Shown here piece by piece: positions 22,604 to 33,973 of a stretch of 42,698 bases of DNA (position 1 is its first letter; each line of letters starts with the position of its first letter). The position numbers and the translations under genes are program-made. The notes beneath the pieces were generated by a model. The model ran no database searches and was not told the DNA's origin. It was given only the letters and a program-made list of their open reading frames with translations. This DNA comes from Ministeria vibrans ATCC 50519 (lineage: Eukaryota > Opisthokonta > Filasterea): positions 1 through 42,698 of the forward strand of contig CALSCP010000486.1 in the NCBI GenBank assembly GCA_943704425.1. Direction: 5' to 3'.

Positions 22604-23426
22604 CTTTGTTTCTTTCTCCCTCCTCTCTCTCTCTCTATCACTTTGTTTCTTTCTCCCTCCTCTCTCTCTCTATCACTTTGATACTTTCTCGTTTTCCTCT
22701 CTACCATCTGTTTCTTTCTCTCTTTCTCTTTTCTCTCTACTCCCTCTGTCTTTTTTTGTCTCGTTTTTCTGTTTTTCTTGGTGTTTAAACCTCACCTTTT
22801 TTGTCTTGTAGAGGAACCTGTTTCCAATGTCACCTCATCTGAGCCCACTGGTCCCGTTTCCACTCTTAAAATCCTCTGCGTATGGGGTTTTCCCACACCA
22901 CAAAACCCAAACGCAAAGACACTCACTCATTGTTTTTGTCCATAGGATATATTTTCCGATGCCAAATCAGCTGAGCTGTTCTACACCAACGACCGAAAAG
23001 TTCTATGGGATGTCATTATCCGCGAAATCAATGATCTTCCACAAGGCAGTCAGGCAAGCACACAAAACAACCACAGAGACAGCAATACCCAATAGAGAGA
23101 GACGAAGACACACACACACACACACACATACCTGCATACGCATACACACACACACACACACGATAGAGAGACAAGATAATCTTATTGCTCACCCACACGC
23201 ACACCCGTAGACCCGCTTGCACTACCTGCGCCTGCTACACCTGACGCTTGAGCACTCACGAGGCGTGCCCCACCGGCCCGACGACATCCTGCGCGCCCTC
23301 AATCACCTCCAGGCCGAAGACGACACGCTCCTTACCGATGCCTCAACCCAGGACACTCAGCGCGAAACACGCGACATCTCTCAGTTCTTACTCGACACCT
23401 TTTTTGACACAAACTCGCTCTGCTAA
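19515..23426 (+). CDS. NCKIPSD: SPIN90/NCKIPSD-like protein with two SH3 domains and an SH2 domain
   Basis: Twelve exons: 19515-19595, 19786-19959, 20042-21034, 21088-21210, 21275-21415, 21610-21744, 21812-21946, 22037-22199, 22320-22478, 22812-22879, 22946-23053, 23211-23426; 831 aa, all phases matched. Domain order: SH3 at about 1-57 (FCNEDEKFLTFSKGD, DWWMAKD), SH3 at about 70-135 (ALHDFQGSAANQLGFARGE, GEWWDV), SH2 at about 155-262 (WLHTSTKRDEATKML, GAFLMRKV in the phosphotyrosine-pocket position, LSELVAYYSREP), Pro/Ser-rich linker, then from about 417 the SPIN90/Ldb17 leucine-rich armadillo-like domain (LLKVFGAILSVDGATFLPVL, ERILLLFNRN, RLHYLRLLHLTLEH). That domain in animals and yeast activates Arp2/3 to seed unbranched actin filaments. 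Animal NCKIPSD has one SH3 and no SH2. The intron at 23054-23210 uses a GC donor. Likely couples tyrosine-phosphate signals to actin nucleation. Confidence 0.88.
21500..21550. repeat. Dispersed repeat with ATCACTTTGTTTC core (SPIN90 intron 5)
   Basis: Two diverged units (CTATCGCTTTGTTTTTC and AATCACTTTGTTTCTCTC) in a CT-rich intron. Confidence 0.7.
22241..22276. repeat. CA microsatellite (SPIN90 intron 8)
   Basis: About 18 CA units in the intron between exons 8 and 9 of the SPIN90-like gene. Confidence 0.95.
22485..22695. repeat. Tandem CT-rich units with ATCACTTTGTTTC core (SPIN90 intron 9)
   Basis: Four to five units, each a CT tract followed by CTATCACTTTG(TTTC/ATAC)(A/T)TTCTC, fill most of this 333-nt intron. 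Confidence 0.9.
23111..23161. repeat. CA microsatellite (SPIN90 last intron)
   Basis: Two CA arrays separated by a short TACCTGCATACG spacer within the GC-AG intron. Confidence 0.9.
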
Positions 23427-23471
23427 TGAAACCACACACGCCCACACACAATGTCTTACTACGTCCTTTAT

Positions 23472-23740
23472 TTAATCTTCCTCGTCCTCCTCCTCTTCGT
23501 CCTTCTGTGTCACCGACGAGGTGACTGCCTGAGACATTTGCAACAACTTTGCGCCGAGGCCGTGGTACTCGCCGTACTTTCGAACGTCCTCCTCTGTCAC
23601 CTGTGCTCCGTGGTCCTTCTTCAAAAAATACCGCTGGTACTGCAACAAAAGACACAAACACACAAACACACACAAACGCAAATAGTGAGTTGCAGTGCAA
23701 CAATGAAATATTCAAACAGGCTGAGTCGGTTTCACTGACA

Positions 23741-23816
<76 letters not shown>

Positions 23817-25004
23817 GTGAATCAATGAGTATCAAAAGACTTACCTGAATCATTTGCTTGATGTACGGCCATCGCTCGGGGTCCTTTGCGCCCTTGCGCG
23901 CAGCCGCGGCCAACATTTGCTCCACCGACGTAAACTCCCACCACACATTGACGCCAATGTTACGGTCAAAGCTGCGCACTTGGTGGAACCAGCCCTGTGG
24001 AATGTACAGTGCGTCGCCCTTGTTGAGCACCGCCAAGTGGTGCTTTGCCTTGCCAAAGTCAGGGTACTTGTCCAGGTCCACTGCGTCCACATCCGCAGGT
24101 CCCGTCCCTAAGATCTACAAACACAACGTCATCATGTACCTTTCTTTCACCGTCTCTCTCATTCTCCTCATTCTCCCTTTGCTTGATTCTTACCTTTGCC
24201 TCGTATGGATGAAGGTTGGCGACCTCTTCTGGTGCGTACAGCACAAGCTGTTTTGTGCCGTCCACAAGCGTAAGAATGTTCTCGTACGTGTCCACGTGCA
24301 GCAGTGACTTGGTGCCGCCACTGCTAAACCAGATGTTGATCTCTACCAAATGTTTCAATGCCTAAACAAAGACAATGAACACACACACAGATGGCTCGGC
24401 AAAATGTGCACTCTCGACGCACCGCATCAACAATGAGCGGTTTAGGGAATCCCAGGTCGCGCATCATTCGATGCGGAAGCACATGTACAAGATACATCTC
24501 GGGCGACGGCAACTTGTAGCGCTGCAGGAACCTATCAAACGCAGAGGGCGGTCAGCGAGTGCGGTGTGCGCCCGTGCGTCGTACTGTGCCAGTGTCATGG
24601 CATCGCTGGGGTCGCTGCGGTTCTCTTTCTTGCCGTACTCCACGTCCATCATCAAGTCCCCAAACTCCCGCGTCAGGTACTCGTCGTCTTGCCACCGCTT
24701 CAAGGCAGGCCAATCCTGCAAGGAGTCACAGTGCGAGTTTGAACAACCTCACCGCACAACAACCCCCACAGCGCTCCCTGTGGCCGTTTGTTCCGCTGAA
24801 CCGTACCGCTGCAGCCTGACGCATGATCACTGGCGTGTGTGTGAGGACGTACTTGGTGAAAAACTCCTCAGGCGACGGGAACCCGTCGATCTCCTGAGCG
24901 TTGCCCATAAACACGCCCTGCTCGCCCAACGGCTTCCACTGCTTGCCCTCCTCAGACGCACTGATGCCCACCACCAGCCCAACCAGTAGTGCACCAAGCA
25001 GCAT
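23472..25004 (-). CDS. Secretory-pathway JmjC/cupin dioxygenase-like protein
   Basis: Six minus-strand exons: 25004-24807, 24715-24585, 24531-24423, 24361-24194, 24114-23845, 23639-23472; 347 aa. The protein opens with a hydrophobic signal sequence (MLLGALLVGLVVGISA), then a short region with DGFPSPEEFFTKYV and TPVIMRQAA, the usual entry into JmjC/cupin-8 proteins. The iron triad is intact: His168 and Asp170 in LLHVDTYENIL, His246 in IPQGWFHQV. Lys183 in VDGTKQLVLYAP fits the 2-oxoglutarate ligand. The protein should therefore be an Fe(II)/2-oxoglutarate hydroxylase acting in the ER lumen, Golgi or outside the cell rather than a nuclear histone demethylase. It ends in an acidic tail, DEEEEDEED, with no KDEL signal. 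Substrate unknown; the nearest recognised relatives are JMJD-type protein hydroxylases. Its stop codon lies 45 bp from that of the convergent SPIN90 gene. Confidence 0.86.
23743..23814. repeat. CA array followed by a 33-base A-run (JmjC intron 5)
   Basis: About 19 CA units directly followed by an uninterrupted A-run, inside the last intron of the JmjC gene. On the coding strand this is a long T-run then GT repeats. Confidence 0.95.
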
Positions 25005-25203
25005 TGTAAAAAAGATTGATTGCACCGCAGCGAGGGCCGAGGGCCCGAGAGATCAGAGACCGCAGATTATCATTATACAGTCTGATCGAACTCGAAGTCG
25101 ACTCGATTTTTCATTTTTCAATCGACTAAATTATTCGACTTTTCATATTTTATTAAAGCAACTTCAAATAAATTGTTCTCACCTTGAGCCTCACTCCCTG
25201 CTC
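25005..25203. promoter_or_regulatory. Bidirectional promoter between JmjC and filamin-like genes
   Basis: The two start codons are 199 bp apart in opposite directions. The centre is AT-rich (for example TTTTCATATTTTATTAAAGC near 25140-25159). Promoter role inferred from position only. Confidence 0.5.
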
Positions 25204-28200
25204 ATGTCGTCGCCTCAGAAGAAGGCCGCCAAACAGGAAGAGGCTCTTCTTAGAGCAAAGCAGAAGAAGGTTTAAAAAAAAATATTACAATTCTCATTTG
25301 TTGTCTTCCGCCTTCGCACGCGGCAGGACGATGCGCCCTTTGACCGCGGGAGTCGTCTGTCTGCACCCCGTCTCGGTGTCGTGGGCTCTTTTTTTTGCTT
25401 CTTACGCTTCTTTGGTTCTTTTTTGCCCTTTTCGACATTAGACGTTCACCCGATGGGCAAACTCGTATCTCATCCACCGGTAAGCATCACCCCCCGTCTC
25501 CCATACGTCTAGCTCCATCGGCCGCCCCCGATGTTCCACTTACCACTCCCAATGCAAAAAACTCTCGTCTGTTTTTTTATATTTTTTTCTTCTCACCTTT
25601 TTTTTTCGCTTTTCTTCTTCTGTGCTGTTTGCACCGCAGGGATATGACAATCCACAACTTGTACGAGGACCTCAAGGATGGCATTTACCTGTTCAACTTG
25701 TGTCAGCTCATCTCGGGCAAGAAAGTCGGCTCGATCAACACCAACCCGAAACGGCCCATCCAACGGTCAGAGAACCTCTCCAAATCGTTTGACTTTCTTC
25801 TCAGTGAGGGTGTCAAACTCATCAACATCGATCCCAAGACAATCGAGTCGGGCACCGAGTATCTCATTCTCGGTCTCATGTGGGCTATCATCAACACGTA
25901 CCAAGTCAAGGGCGGCGGTACTGCGGGAGGCGAAGCCAAGGCACTCACCCTTGCCTGGTACGCTAATGTGTGTCGCTGTGTGTTGTGTCCCTTGTTTCCT
26001 TCAACTCTCTCATGTTTTTCTCTTGCGCACAACGTCAATAGGATGTCCGATGTCATTGGTGCGCCAGTGAAGTCGCTCAAGGATATGGTGGATGGCCAGA
26101 TACTCTCGCGCGTGGTCAATGGTGTAGCGCGCGCCGATCCTGAACTCCGACGCGATCTCATCGACATCGACACGCTCGATTTGAGCGAAGGTCAGAAGAA
26201 TAATAAGCATGCCATTGAATTGGCCGATTCACTTTTGGGTGTGCCAGCCATCATTGAGGAGGACTGCTTTAAAAAGAGCTCGCTCGATGAGCTCTCCATC
26301 ATGACCTACTTGGGCCTGCTGCGCGAGCTTGCCGACGAAAACAAAAGCAAGAGCGATGCCGCAGCGGCCACCGCCGATTCGTCACCGCCCACTTCTCGCT
26401 TTGCATTGCGCCGCGAATCGGCTGGTCGTCCCAGCAGTGGCGCCCCCTCTGCGCCACCGCAGCAACTCGTCATTGATGGTCCTACCAAAACGACACTCAC
26501 CGTCTACCAGGAGATCAGCATCCCACTGCGCGCTCAACTGCTTGATGGCCAAGCGTGGAACACGGGAGGTGCGTCGGTCACGGTCGAGTCGTCGTGCGCT
26601 CCTGAATTTCTTGCCTGGTCCGTCAGCGACAACAGCGACGGCTCCTACACCCTCACCGTCACTCCACGCACCCCCGGCGAGACAAGCGTTGTCGTGAAAA
26701 TCAACGGCGACGCTGCACGAAACGGTCCTCTGGTGCTCATAGTTTTGCCGCTTGCCAACGGTATTGCTTTTGTTCAACAAGACATTGCTCCCGCCACCTG
26801 CATGAGCACGTTCAAGTTCCAACTCACCTACGATGGCGCACCTGTCACCGATATGCCCGACAACGTGCTCTGCGATGTTGAGATCAGCACGGCCGGTGCG
26901 GTAGTTCTCGATGATTTGGGTCGCGGCAAGTTCTTCTGCGAATTTACCCCGGATTCTGCTGGGCTCATCAACTGCGCAATTTTCTTTGACGGCCGATCCG
27001 TCGGCACCTGTTCATTTGATGTGAAGCCTCGCACTGCGACGCTGTGCATTACCACCCTAGACGACGACGCGCCCTTGTCCACCACCGGTGACCCCTCAAC
27101 TGTCACGCTGGCCGTCCATGACGATTACACCGATGTGCTTATCGACGATATTAGGGCCGATGATGTTCTTGTGCGTGCCTCGCCCGAAGACAGCTGCAAA
27201 ATTGGCGGTGTTCATAGCTCTGCCCAGGGCTTCACAGTCGAAGTGGTGCCCCTGATTGCAGGCAAGTTCGGCCTTGTCGTACAGGCGACGACTCCCTACG
27301 GCCTGGTGGCGCGTGGTGAGCAGTTCTTTACTATCAGCAATCCGCTGTTGCGTGGCTCCCTCAGCGAGGTCTCTGGTACTGCTGGTCATCCGTGTAGTTT
27401 TGAGCTGCACGTCGAGCGAGATGGACATTCCTGCAAGAAGGTGAGTGCGGCGCAGTCAAACGTTGTGCTCGATGGCATCCACCTTGCGCCCATTGCGCAT
27501 GAGATCAAGGTTGCCGACTTGGATGGCCTCGAGGGCGGCCTCACCTGCACGTTTGCCCCACCAGTACCAGGCGACTACAAGCTGAGCGCCTCATGTTTTG
27601 GCGTGCCCGTTTCGCTTGATGCCAATGCAAAAATTCACATTGACGCGCTGCCCCCGCGTGTTTTTTCCGTCTCCATTGCGCCTCTTCCCGTTGTCGAGGG
27701 CTGTCGTTCGACAGTGAGCGTTGCCATGATCAACGAATACGATGGCGAACCCGTAAGCGAAGATGCACTTCCTCTCGACCGTGTCTGCCTGTCCATTGCC
27801 CCCACCGGCGACACCGTTCCTGCGACGCGTGTCTCGGCCGGCGGTGTCTACGAAGTCGACTGGACCCCTGCCGCAAGCGGACCGCACCACGCGACACTGC
27901 TTGTCTGCAATGAGCGTGCGCTGGACACACACGGCACAGTCAAGGGTGCCGTTGAGATCGCCGTGTCTGCGCCTGCGCCTCCCGTCGTGCACACGGTTGC
28001 GGTGGCCACACAGACACAGCTGGAAATGGACGAGATGCAAGAGCAAGACCGCCAGCGAAGCAGTCTCAAGGTGCGTGTGGACTTTCTAAGTAATGTCTGG
28101 GATTTGTCCGTCCCTTCGAGTTTTCGCCAAGTCCTCGATCGGGTCAAGTCCTTCCCGGGGGTAATCATTTTCAATATCTCTTGCCATCTTCGCAATTTTG

Positions 28201-31127
28201 ATGTCGCTGCCTATTCCCGTTGGCTCTTGCTCTCTCTTTTGTCAACCCCATAGCGCTTCGCCTCCATCGTATGTGCTGTGTTTGTTTTGTTTTTTCAAGT
28301 TCTTTGTTTATGTGCTTTATTGTGAATTAGTTGTGTTTTGTATTTTCCAAATGAAAATATTTCATCTTGACTGTAAAAATAATGACTATAATAATTCTCT
28401 TGAAGGAAAATGTTATAATAATAAGAATAATAATAATTATTATTATTATAATATTTTTATTATTATGGTTGTTATTATTGTTCTGATGTTTGTGAGGGTG
28501 TTCTTTTCTGTGACTGCAAAAGCAAAAACGAAAGCGTGCTCCATTTCTGATCAATGGTTTTTGGCTATTAGGCTGAAGTGGACCGGGCGAAACGGAGCCT
28601 TGAGGATGTGGGCGAGCAGCTGCATACGGAGAGCCAGACCGCACAGGAGCTGCAGAAGAAACTGGATGCGGCGGTGAAGCAGAATGAGCAGCTGGGAGCG
28701 GACTTGGAGGCGCAACGGAAGCAGGTTGAGGATTTGAAAAAGAAGCTGGATGGGGCGTTGGCGGATGCGCGTGCAGGGGAGGAACGCCATCGCAGTGTAG
28801 TGGCGGAGATGGAGGAGACAAACCAGCGACGTATTGTACGTGAGAAGGATAATCGAGCGGCGCGTGAGGCAGCCGAGGCAAGCGCGCAGAATGCTCAAGG
28901 GGAGGTGATGGCTGCTCGTGAGGCACTGGTGCGTGAGAAAACGGAAGCACAGCGGGAGTTGGAGGGACTGCGAGCCGAGCAGGAGCGATTGAGATCTGAG
29001 GCGGAGGCGGAACAGGGCCATCTTCAAGCTGAGCTGGAGCGATTAAGCACTGAGCTGGAGAGGGTGCGATCCGATATGGGTTCGGAGAATGAGCGGTTGC
29101 GTGAAGCTGGCGCCAAGGCGGAGGAGGATTTGGTTAGAGCGCATATGATGCGTGAGCGGGAGAGACTTGCAAGCGAGGATGATCTCAAGCAACTGCGTGA
29201 AGAGATGGAGAAGGCACGAAAGAAGGGCGAGGAGGAGAAGCAGCAGCTTAAGGATGCGCTGACAGCGGCCGGGGATGATCTCAAGCAACTGCGTGAAGAG
29301 ATGGAGGAGGCACGAAAGAAGGGCGAGGAGGAGAAGCAGCAGCTTAAGGATGCGCTATTGGCAGCGGCGGGGGATGATCTCAAGCAACTGCGTGAAGAGA
29401 TGGAGGAGGCACAAAAGAAGGGCGAGGAGGAGAAGCAGCAGCTTAAGGATGCGCTGACAGCGGCGGGGGATGATCTCAAGCAACTGCGTGAAGAGATGGA
29501 GGAGGCACGAAAGAAGGGCGAGGAGGAGAAGCAGCAGCTTAAGGATGCGCTGACAGCGGCGGGGGATGATCTCAAGCGACTGCGTGAAGAGGTGGAGGAG
29601 GCACGAAAGAAGGGCGAGGAGGAGAAGCAGCAGCTTAAGGATGCGCTGACAGCGGCGGGGGATGATCTCAAGCGACTGCGTGAAGAGATGGAGGAGGCAC
29701 GAAAGAAGGGCGAGGAGGAGAAGCAGCAGCTTAAGGATGCGCTGACAGCGGCGGGGGATGATCTCAAGCAACTGCGTGAAGAGATTGAGGAGAAGCACAA
29801 ACTTCAGGATGCGCTGACAGTGGCGGGGGATGATCTCAAGCAACTGCGTGAAAAGATGGAGGAGGCACAAAAGAAGGGCGAGGAGGAGAAGCACAAACTT
29901 CAGGATGCGCTATTGGCAGCGGAGAAGGAGCGTGATCGACTGGGCAAGGCACTGGAACAGGGTGCCGGTGAGCAAGGTCAGGAAGTGAAGCGACTCTGTG
30001 AGGAACTGTCACAGGCCCAGCAGCGCGAGAAGAAGCTCGCACAAGCGAGTGCTGCGGCGGAGAAACTGGCTGGGGAGGAACTGTCAGCGGCAAAGAAGAG
30101 TGCAGCGGAAGCGCAGAACGATTTGCAGGGACGATTGACAGCGGCCGAGAAGGCACGCGACAAGTTGGAGCGGGTGGGACATGATGCCACCAGGGCATTG
30201 GAGAAGCGTCTGGTCAGTGCCGAGAAGGAGCGAGATGCGGCCAAGAAGGGACTGGAAAAGGCAGAGAAGGCGCGCGATGACGCGGTGCGGGCACGCGACA
30301 ATGCACTGCGAGCGCATGATCATGTGCAGGCGGTTGCAAATGGGCTTCATGATCGCGTGAAGGCGGCGGAGACTGAATGCGACAAGGCTCGGGCGTCGGT
30401 TGAGGCTAAGCAGAGGCAGCTGACGGATGCGGAGCAGGAGGGAGCACGACTTGTGAAGGAACTGAAGGCACAGCCGGAAGAGCCGTCGACGAAGGAGAGC
30501 AGGGTGCTTGGCAAGGTGCTGTCGAATGCGGTGGTTTTAGCGACTGTAGCGGCAGTAGCGTGGCACACGAGTGACATTGACACGGTGTCGAGTACGTCGC
30601 ATGGGCTGTGGTGTGCGGGTTTGGGTGCATTGGCGTCGGCAAGTGCACTGGACGCGGTTGGAGTGGATCCTACACAGAGCATGCCTGCCCAGGTGAGTCG
30701 GGCGGTACTGGATGGCACATGGGTGACGGCGCTGCCTCTTGCAGTTGTGACGGTGCTTGTGCCGGCATTGGGTGCGATGCTGAGCAGCAGCGAGATTGTT
30801 CCTTTGCTTGTGTTGGCCACCATGGCATTGGCGACGGTGCTTGCCGTTGGGGTGTCGGAGGGCACCCGACGGGCTGTGCAAGGGGCGTTTGTGGCCAGTC
30901 AGGTGGGTTTGATGGCCGCAGCGGGTGCAGAGAAGGCGTACGTGGCCATGCTGCTGAGCGGGGCGAGTGTGATCGGGGCGAGCGTGGTGGCAGCGCGCCA
31001 GCCCGTCCTGTGGACAGGGCAGTCTGCACCCTGGGCAGCCAACCTCGCCAAGGCCACTATTGTTGCCGCCCTGGCCGAGGCCTACCGTCCCCATGTTCAG
31101 GCCAACTCGCTCATGCCCTACAACTAA
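25204..31127 (+). CDS. Filamin-like actin-binding protein with long coiled coil and C-terminal membrane segments
   Basis: Exons: 25204-25269, 25442-25479, 25640-25969, 26042-28070, 28572-31127; 1672 aa. Tandem calponin-homology domains come first: CH1 about 17-128 (AKQKKTFTRWANSYLI, NLYEDLKDGIYLFNLCQLISG, YLILGLMWAII) and CH2 about 138-245, a pair that typically binds F-actin. Five filamin-type Ig repeats follow at about 290-800 (for example DNSDGSYTLTVTPRTPGETSVVVKING). From about 805 the chain is coiled coil; the predicted helix runs across the exon 4/5 junction (MDEMQEQDRQRSSLK into AEVDRAKRSLEDV), which supports one gene. Residues about 1024-1273 are eight copies of a 32-residue repeat. 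The last 205 residues hold about five hydrophobic helices. The intron before exon 5 is 501 nt and AT-rich; exon 5 is preceded in frame by TAG at the acceptor, so it cannot start alone nearby. Probably a membrane-tethered actin crosslinker. Confidence 0.8.
29178..29925 (+). repeat. Eight tandem 96-bp coding repeats
   Basis: In-frame units beginning GATGATCTCAAGC start at 29178, 29274, 29373, 29469, 29565, 29661, 29757 and 29829, so spacing is 96 bp apart from one of 99 and one of 72. They encode DDLKQLREEMEEARKKGEE then EKQQLKDALTAAG, with few substitutions, and extend the coiled coil of the filamin-like protein. Confidence 0.95.
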
Positions 31128-31178
31128 ACCATACATAATCCGTCCTATGATGCAATGCAAGTATTATTATTCTTATTA

Positions 31179-31182
31179 TTTA

Positions 31183-31184
<2 letters not shown>
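31179..31184 (-). terminator. Poly(A)-signal hexamer overlapping UMP-CMP kinase stop codon
   Basis: AATAAA on the minus strand overlaps the TAA stop (31185-31183). With only 55 bp to the stop codon of the convergent filamin-like gene, the two 3' UTRs must be very short or overlap. Confidence 0.4.
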
Positions 31185-32353
<1,169 letters not shown>

Positions 32354-33387
32354 ATGTCGAACTGTACGGTGAAGCTGTTTGCCTCCACCAAGTTTGCTCT
32401 GGGTGAGGGTGCACTGTGGGACTCGCGGAAGGGACGGCTGCTGTTCATTGACATTCTTGGCGGGAATGTTTACTGCATCGACGAAGAGGGACGCCACCAG
32501 ACGACGCTGGCGGCCTTCGACGGGATGGTCGGGACAGTAGTGCCCCGGGCAAGCGGCGGTGTGGTGGTGGGGGCGGCGAAGGGGTTTGTGGCGGTGGACG
32601 AGGCTGGGGCGACGACCCTGCTGGCGGCGGTGGAGGCGGAGACGCCCACGACGCGACTCAACGACGGCAAGTGCTGTCCATCGGGCCGCCTTGTCGCCGG
32701 GACCATGCTTGTTGATGATGCTGATAGTTCTCCGCCGGCCGGGTCGCTCTACGCGCTTGACGGCGAAGCTGGTGTCAAGAAATTGTTTGGAGACGCAAAG
32801 GTAGAAGAAGCAAACTGTAACACTCGTAGACAATGAGAGAAACGTGACCAGGATGGAAATTTAGATTCCAAACGGAATTGTGTGGACGAAAGACAGTAAG
32901 ACGATGTACTGGATTGACAGTCCACTGCGAACAGTGTTTGCATTTGACTGGGATGTAAGTGAGGGCACCGCAAGCAATCGACGAGCTGCGATAGTGTGGA
33001 CCGACCCTACGTGGGGCGTGCCGGACGGTTGTACCATTGACAATGGTAGGAAGACACAATGGACTAACGAGGCTATTCTCTGAGAGAGACTAATCAATGT
33101 GGTAACGTGTGACGATAGAGGACAATCTATGGATTGCGCACTGGGATGGAGGGCGAGTGACGCAGTGGGACCCGCGCACCCGCACACTGCTGGCGACGGT
33201 ACCGATTCCTGCGCCACGCGTCACCTCCGTGGCGTTCGGGGGAGCACAGCTCAACACACTGTATGTGACAACGGCGCGAGTGGGTCTGGATGCAGCTGCA
33301 TTGGCGCAGGCACCCGAGGCCGGGTCGATCTTCCGCGTGGACGGCACGGGGGCCACGGGCGTACCGAGCACAGAGTATGCCCACTAG
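32354..33387 (+). CDS. RGN: SMP-30/gluconolactonase (regucalcin-like)
   Basis: Three exons: 32354-32800, 32865-33045, 33119-33387; 298 aa, matching the 299 of vertebrate regucalcin. Six-bladed beta-propeller lactonase that hydrolyses aldonolactones such as glucono-1,5-lactone using one divalent metal. The metal ligands are present and at the expected positions: Glu18 in LGEGALWD, Asn152 in IPNGIVW, Asp203 in GVPDGCTIDNG. The blades GRLLFIDILGG, TMYWIDSPLRTVFAFD and NLWIAHWDGGRV are typical. No signal sequence, so cytosolic. The C-terminus is convergent with the mitochondrial carrier gene, 57 bp from its stop. Identity as SMP-30 family is firm; the physiological sugar is not determined. Confidence 0.94.
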
Positions 33388-33444
33388 TGTAGCGAAGGGT
33401 ATCTTTGATGATGTTGTTGATGGTGGTGGTATATGGTACACATG

Positions 33445-33896
33445 TTACATGCTTTCGGTGAAGAAGCGCTTTCCCATCTCGTACGATGAGATCATAATGG
33501 CACAGGCAGGCGCAACCTACCAAAAAGCGAGGATCGGGCATGAGCAAGAGAAACGCTCCAATGGAATTTATGGAACCGTACCTTAATGACTCTGGGAAGC
33601 ACTCCCACAAACAGTCCTGAGAATCCCTCTACGCTCACAATCCGCTGTAGGTCCTGCCATAGCCCCTGCGCTCCCTGTGCCCCTCCGCCCCGTCTACGGC
33701 CCTTCACGCCATCTACACACACCCACACACAGTCACGAAGAGGAATGGGGGAACATGCGTATTGTCTTACATATGGATTCGCCCACTCGCACCTGCGCAT
33801 GTGTCTTCACCACCTACACGAAACACAGCACTCAACACAGACACAATGACACAGTCACAATGACACGGACACACACACAATCACACACACACACAA

Positions 33897-33973
<77 letters not shown>

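Noticed and set aside
25325-25380. Candidate extra exon (DDAPFDRGSRLSAPRL) between exons 1 and 2 of the filamin-like gene.
   Set aside because: Direct joining of exon 1 to exon 2 gives AKQKKTFTRWANSYL, a typical CH-domain start, so the segment is taken as intronic.
29024-29894. Long minus-strand Ser/Leu-rich open frames opposite the coiled coil.
   Set aside because: They are antisense shadows of the 96-bp repeat, whose GAG/AAG codons read as CTC/CTT.
33840-33971. Regular repeat array that might be taken for a CRISPR-like array.
   Set aside because: It is a plain CA microsatellite in an intron of a eukaryotic gene, with no spacers.
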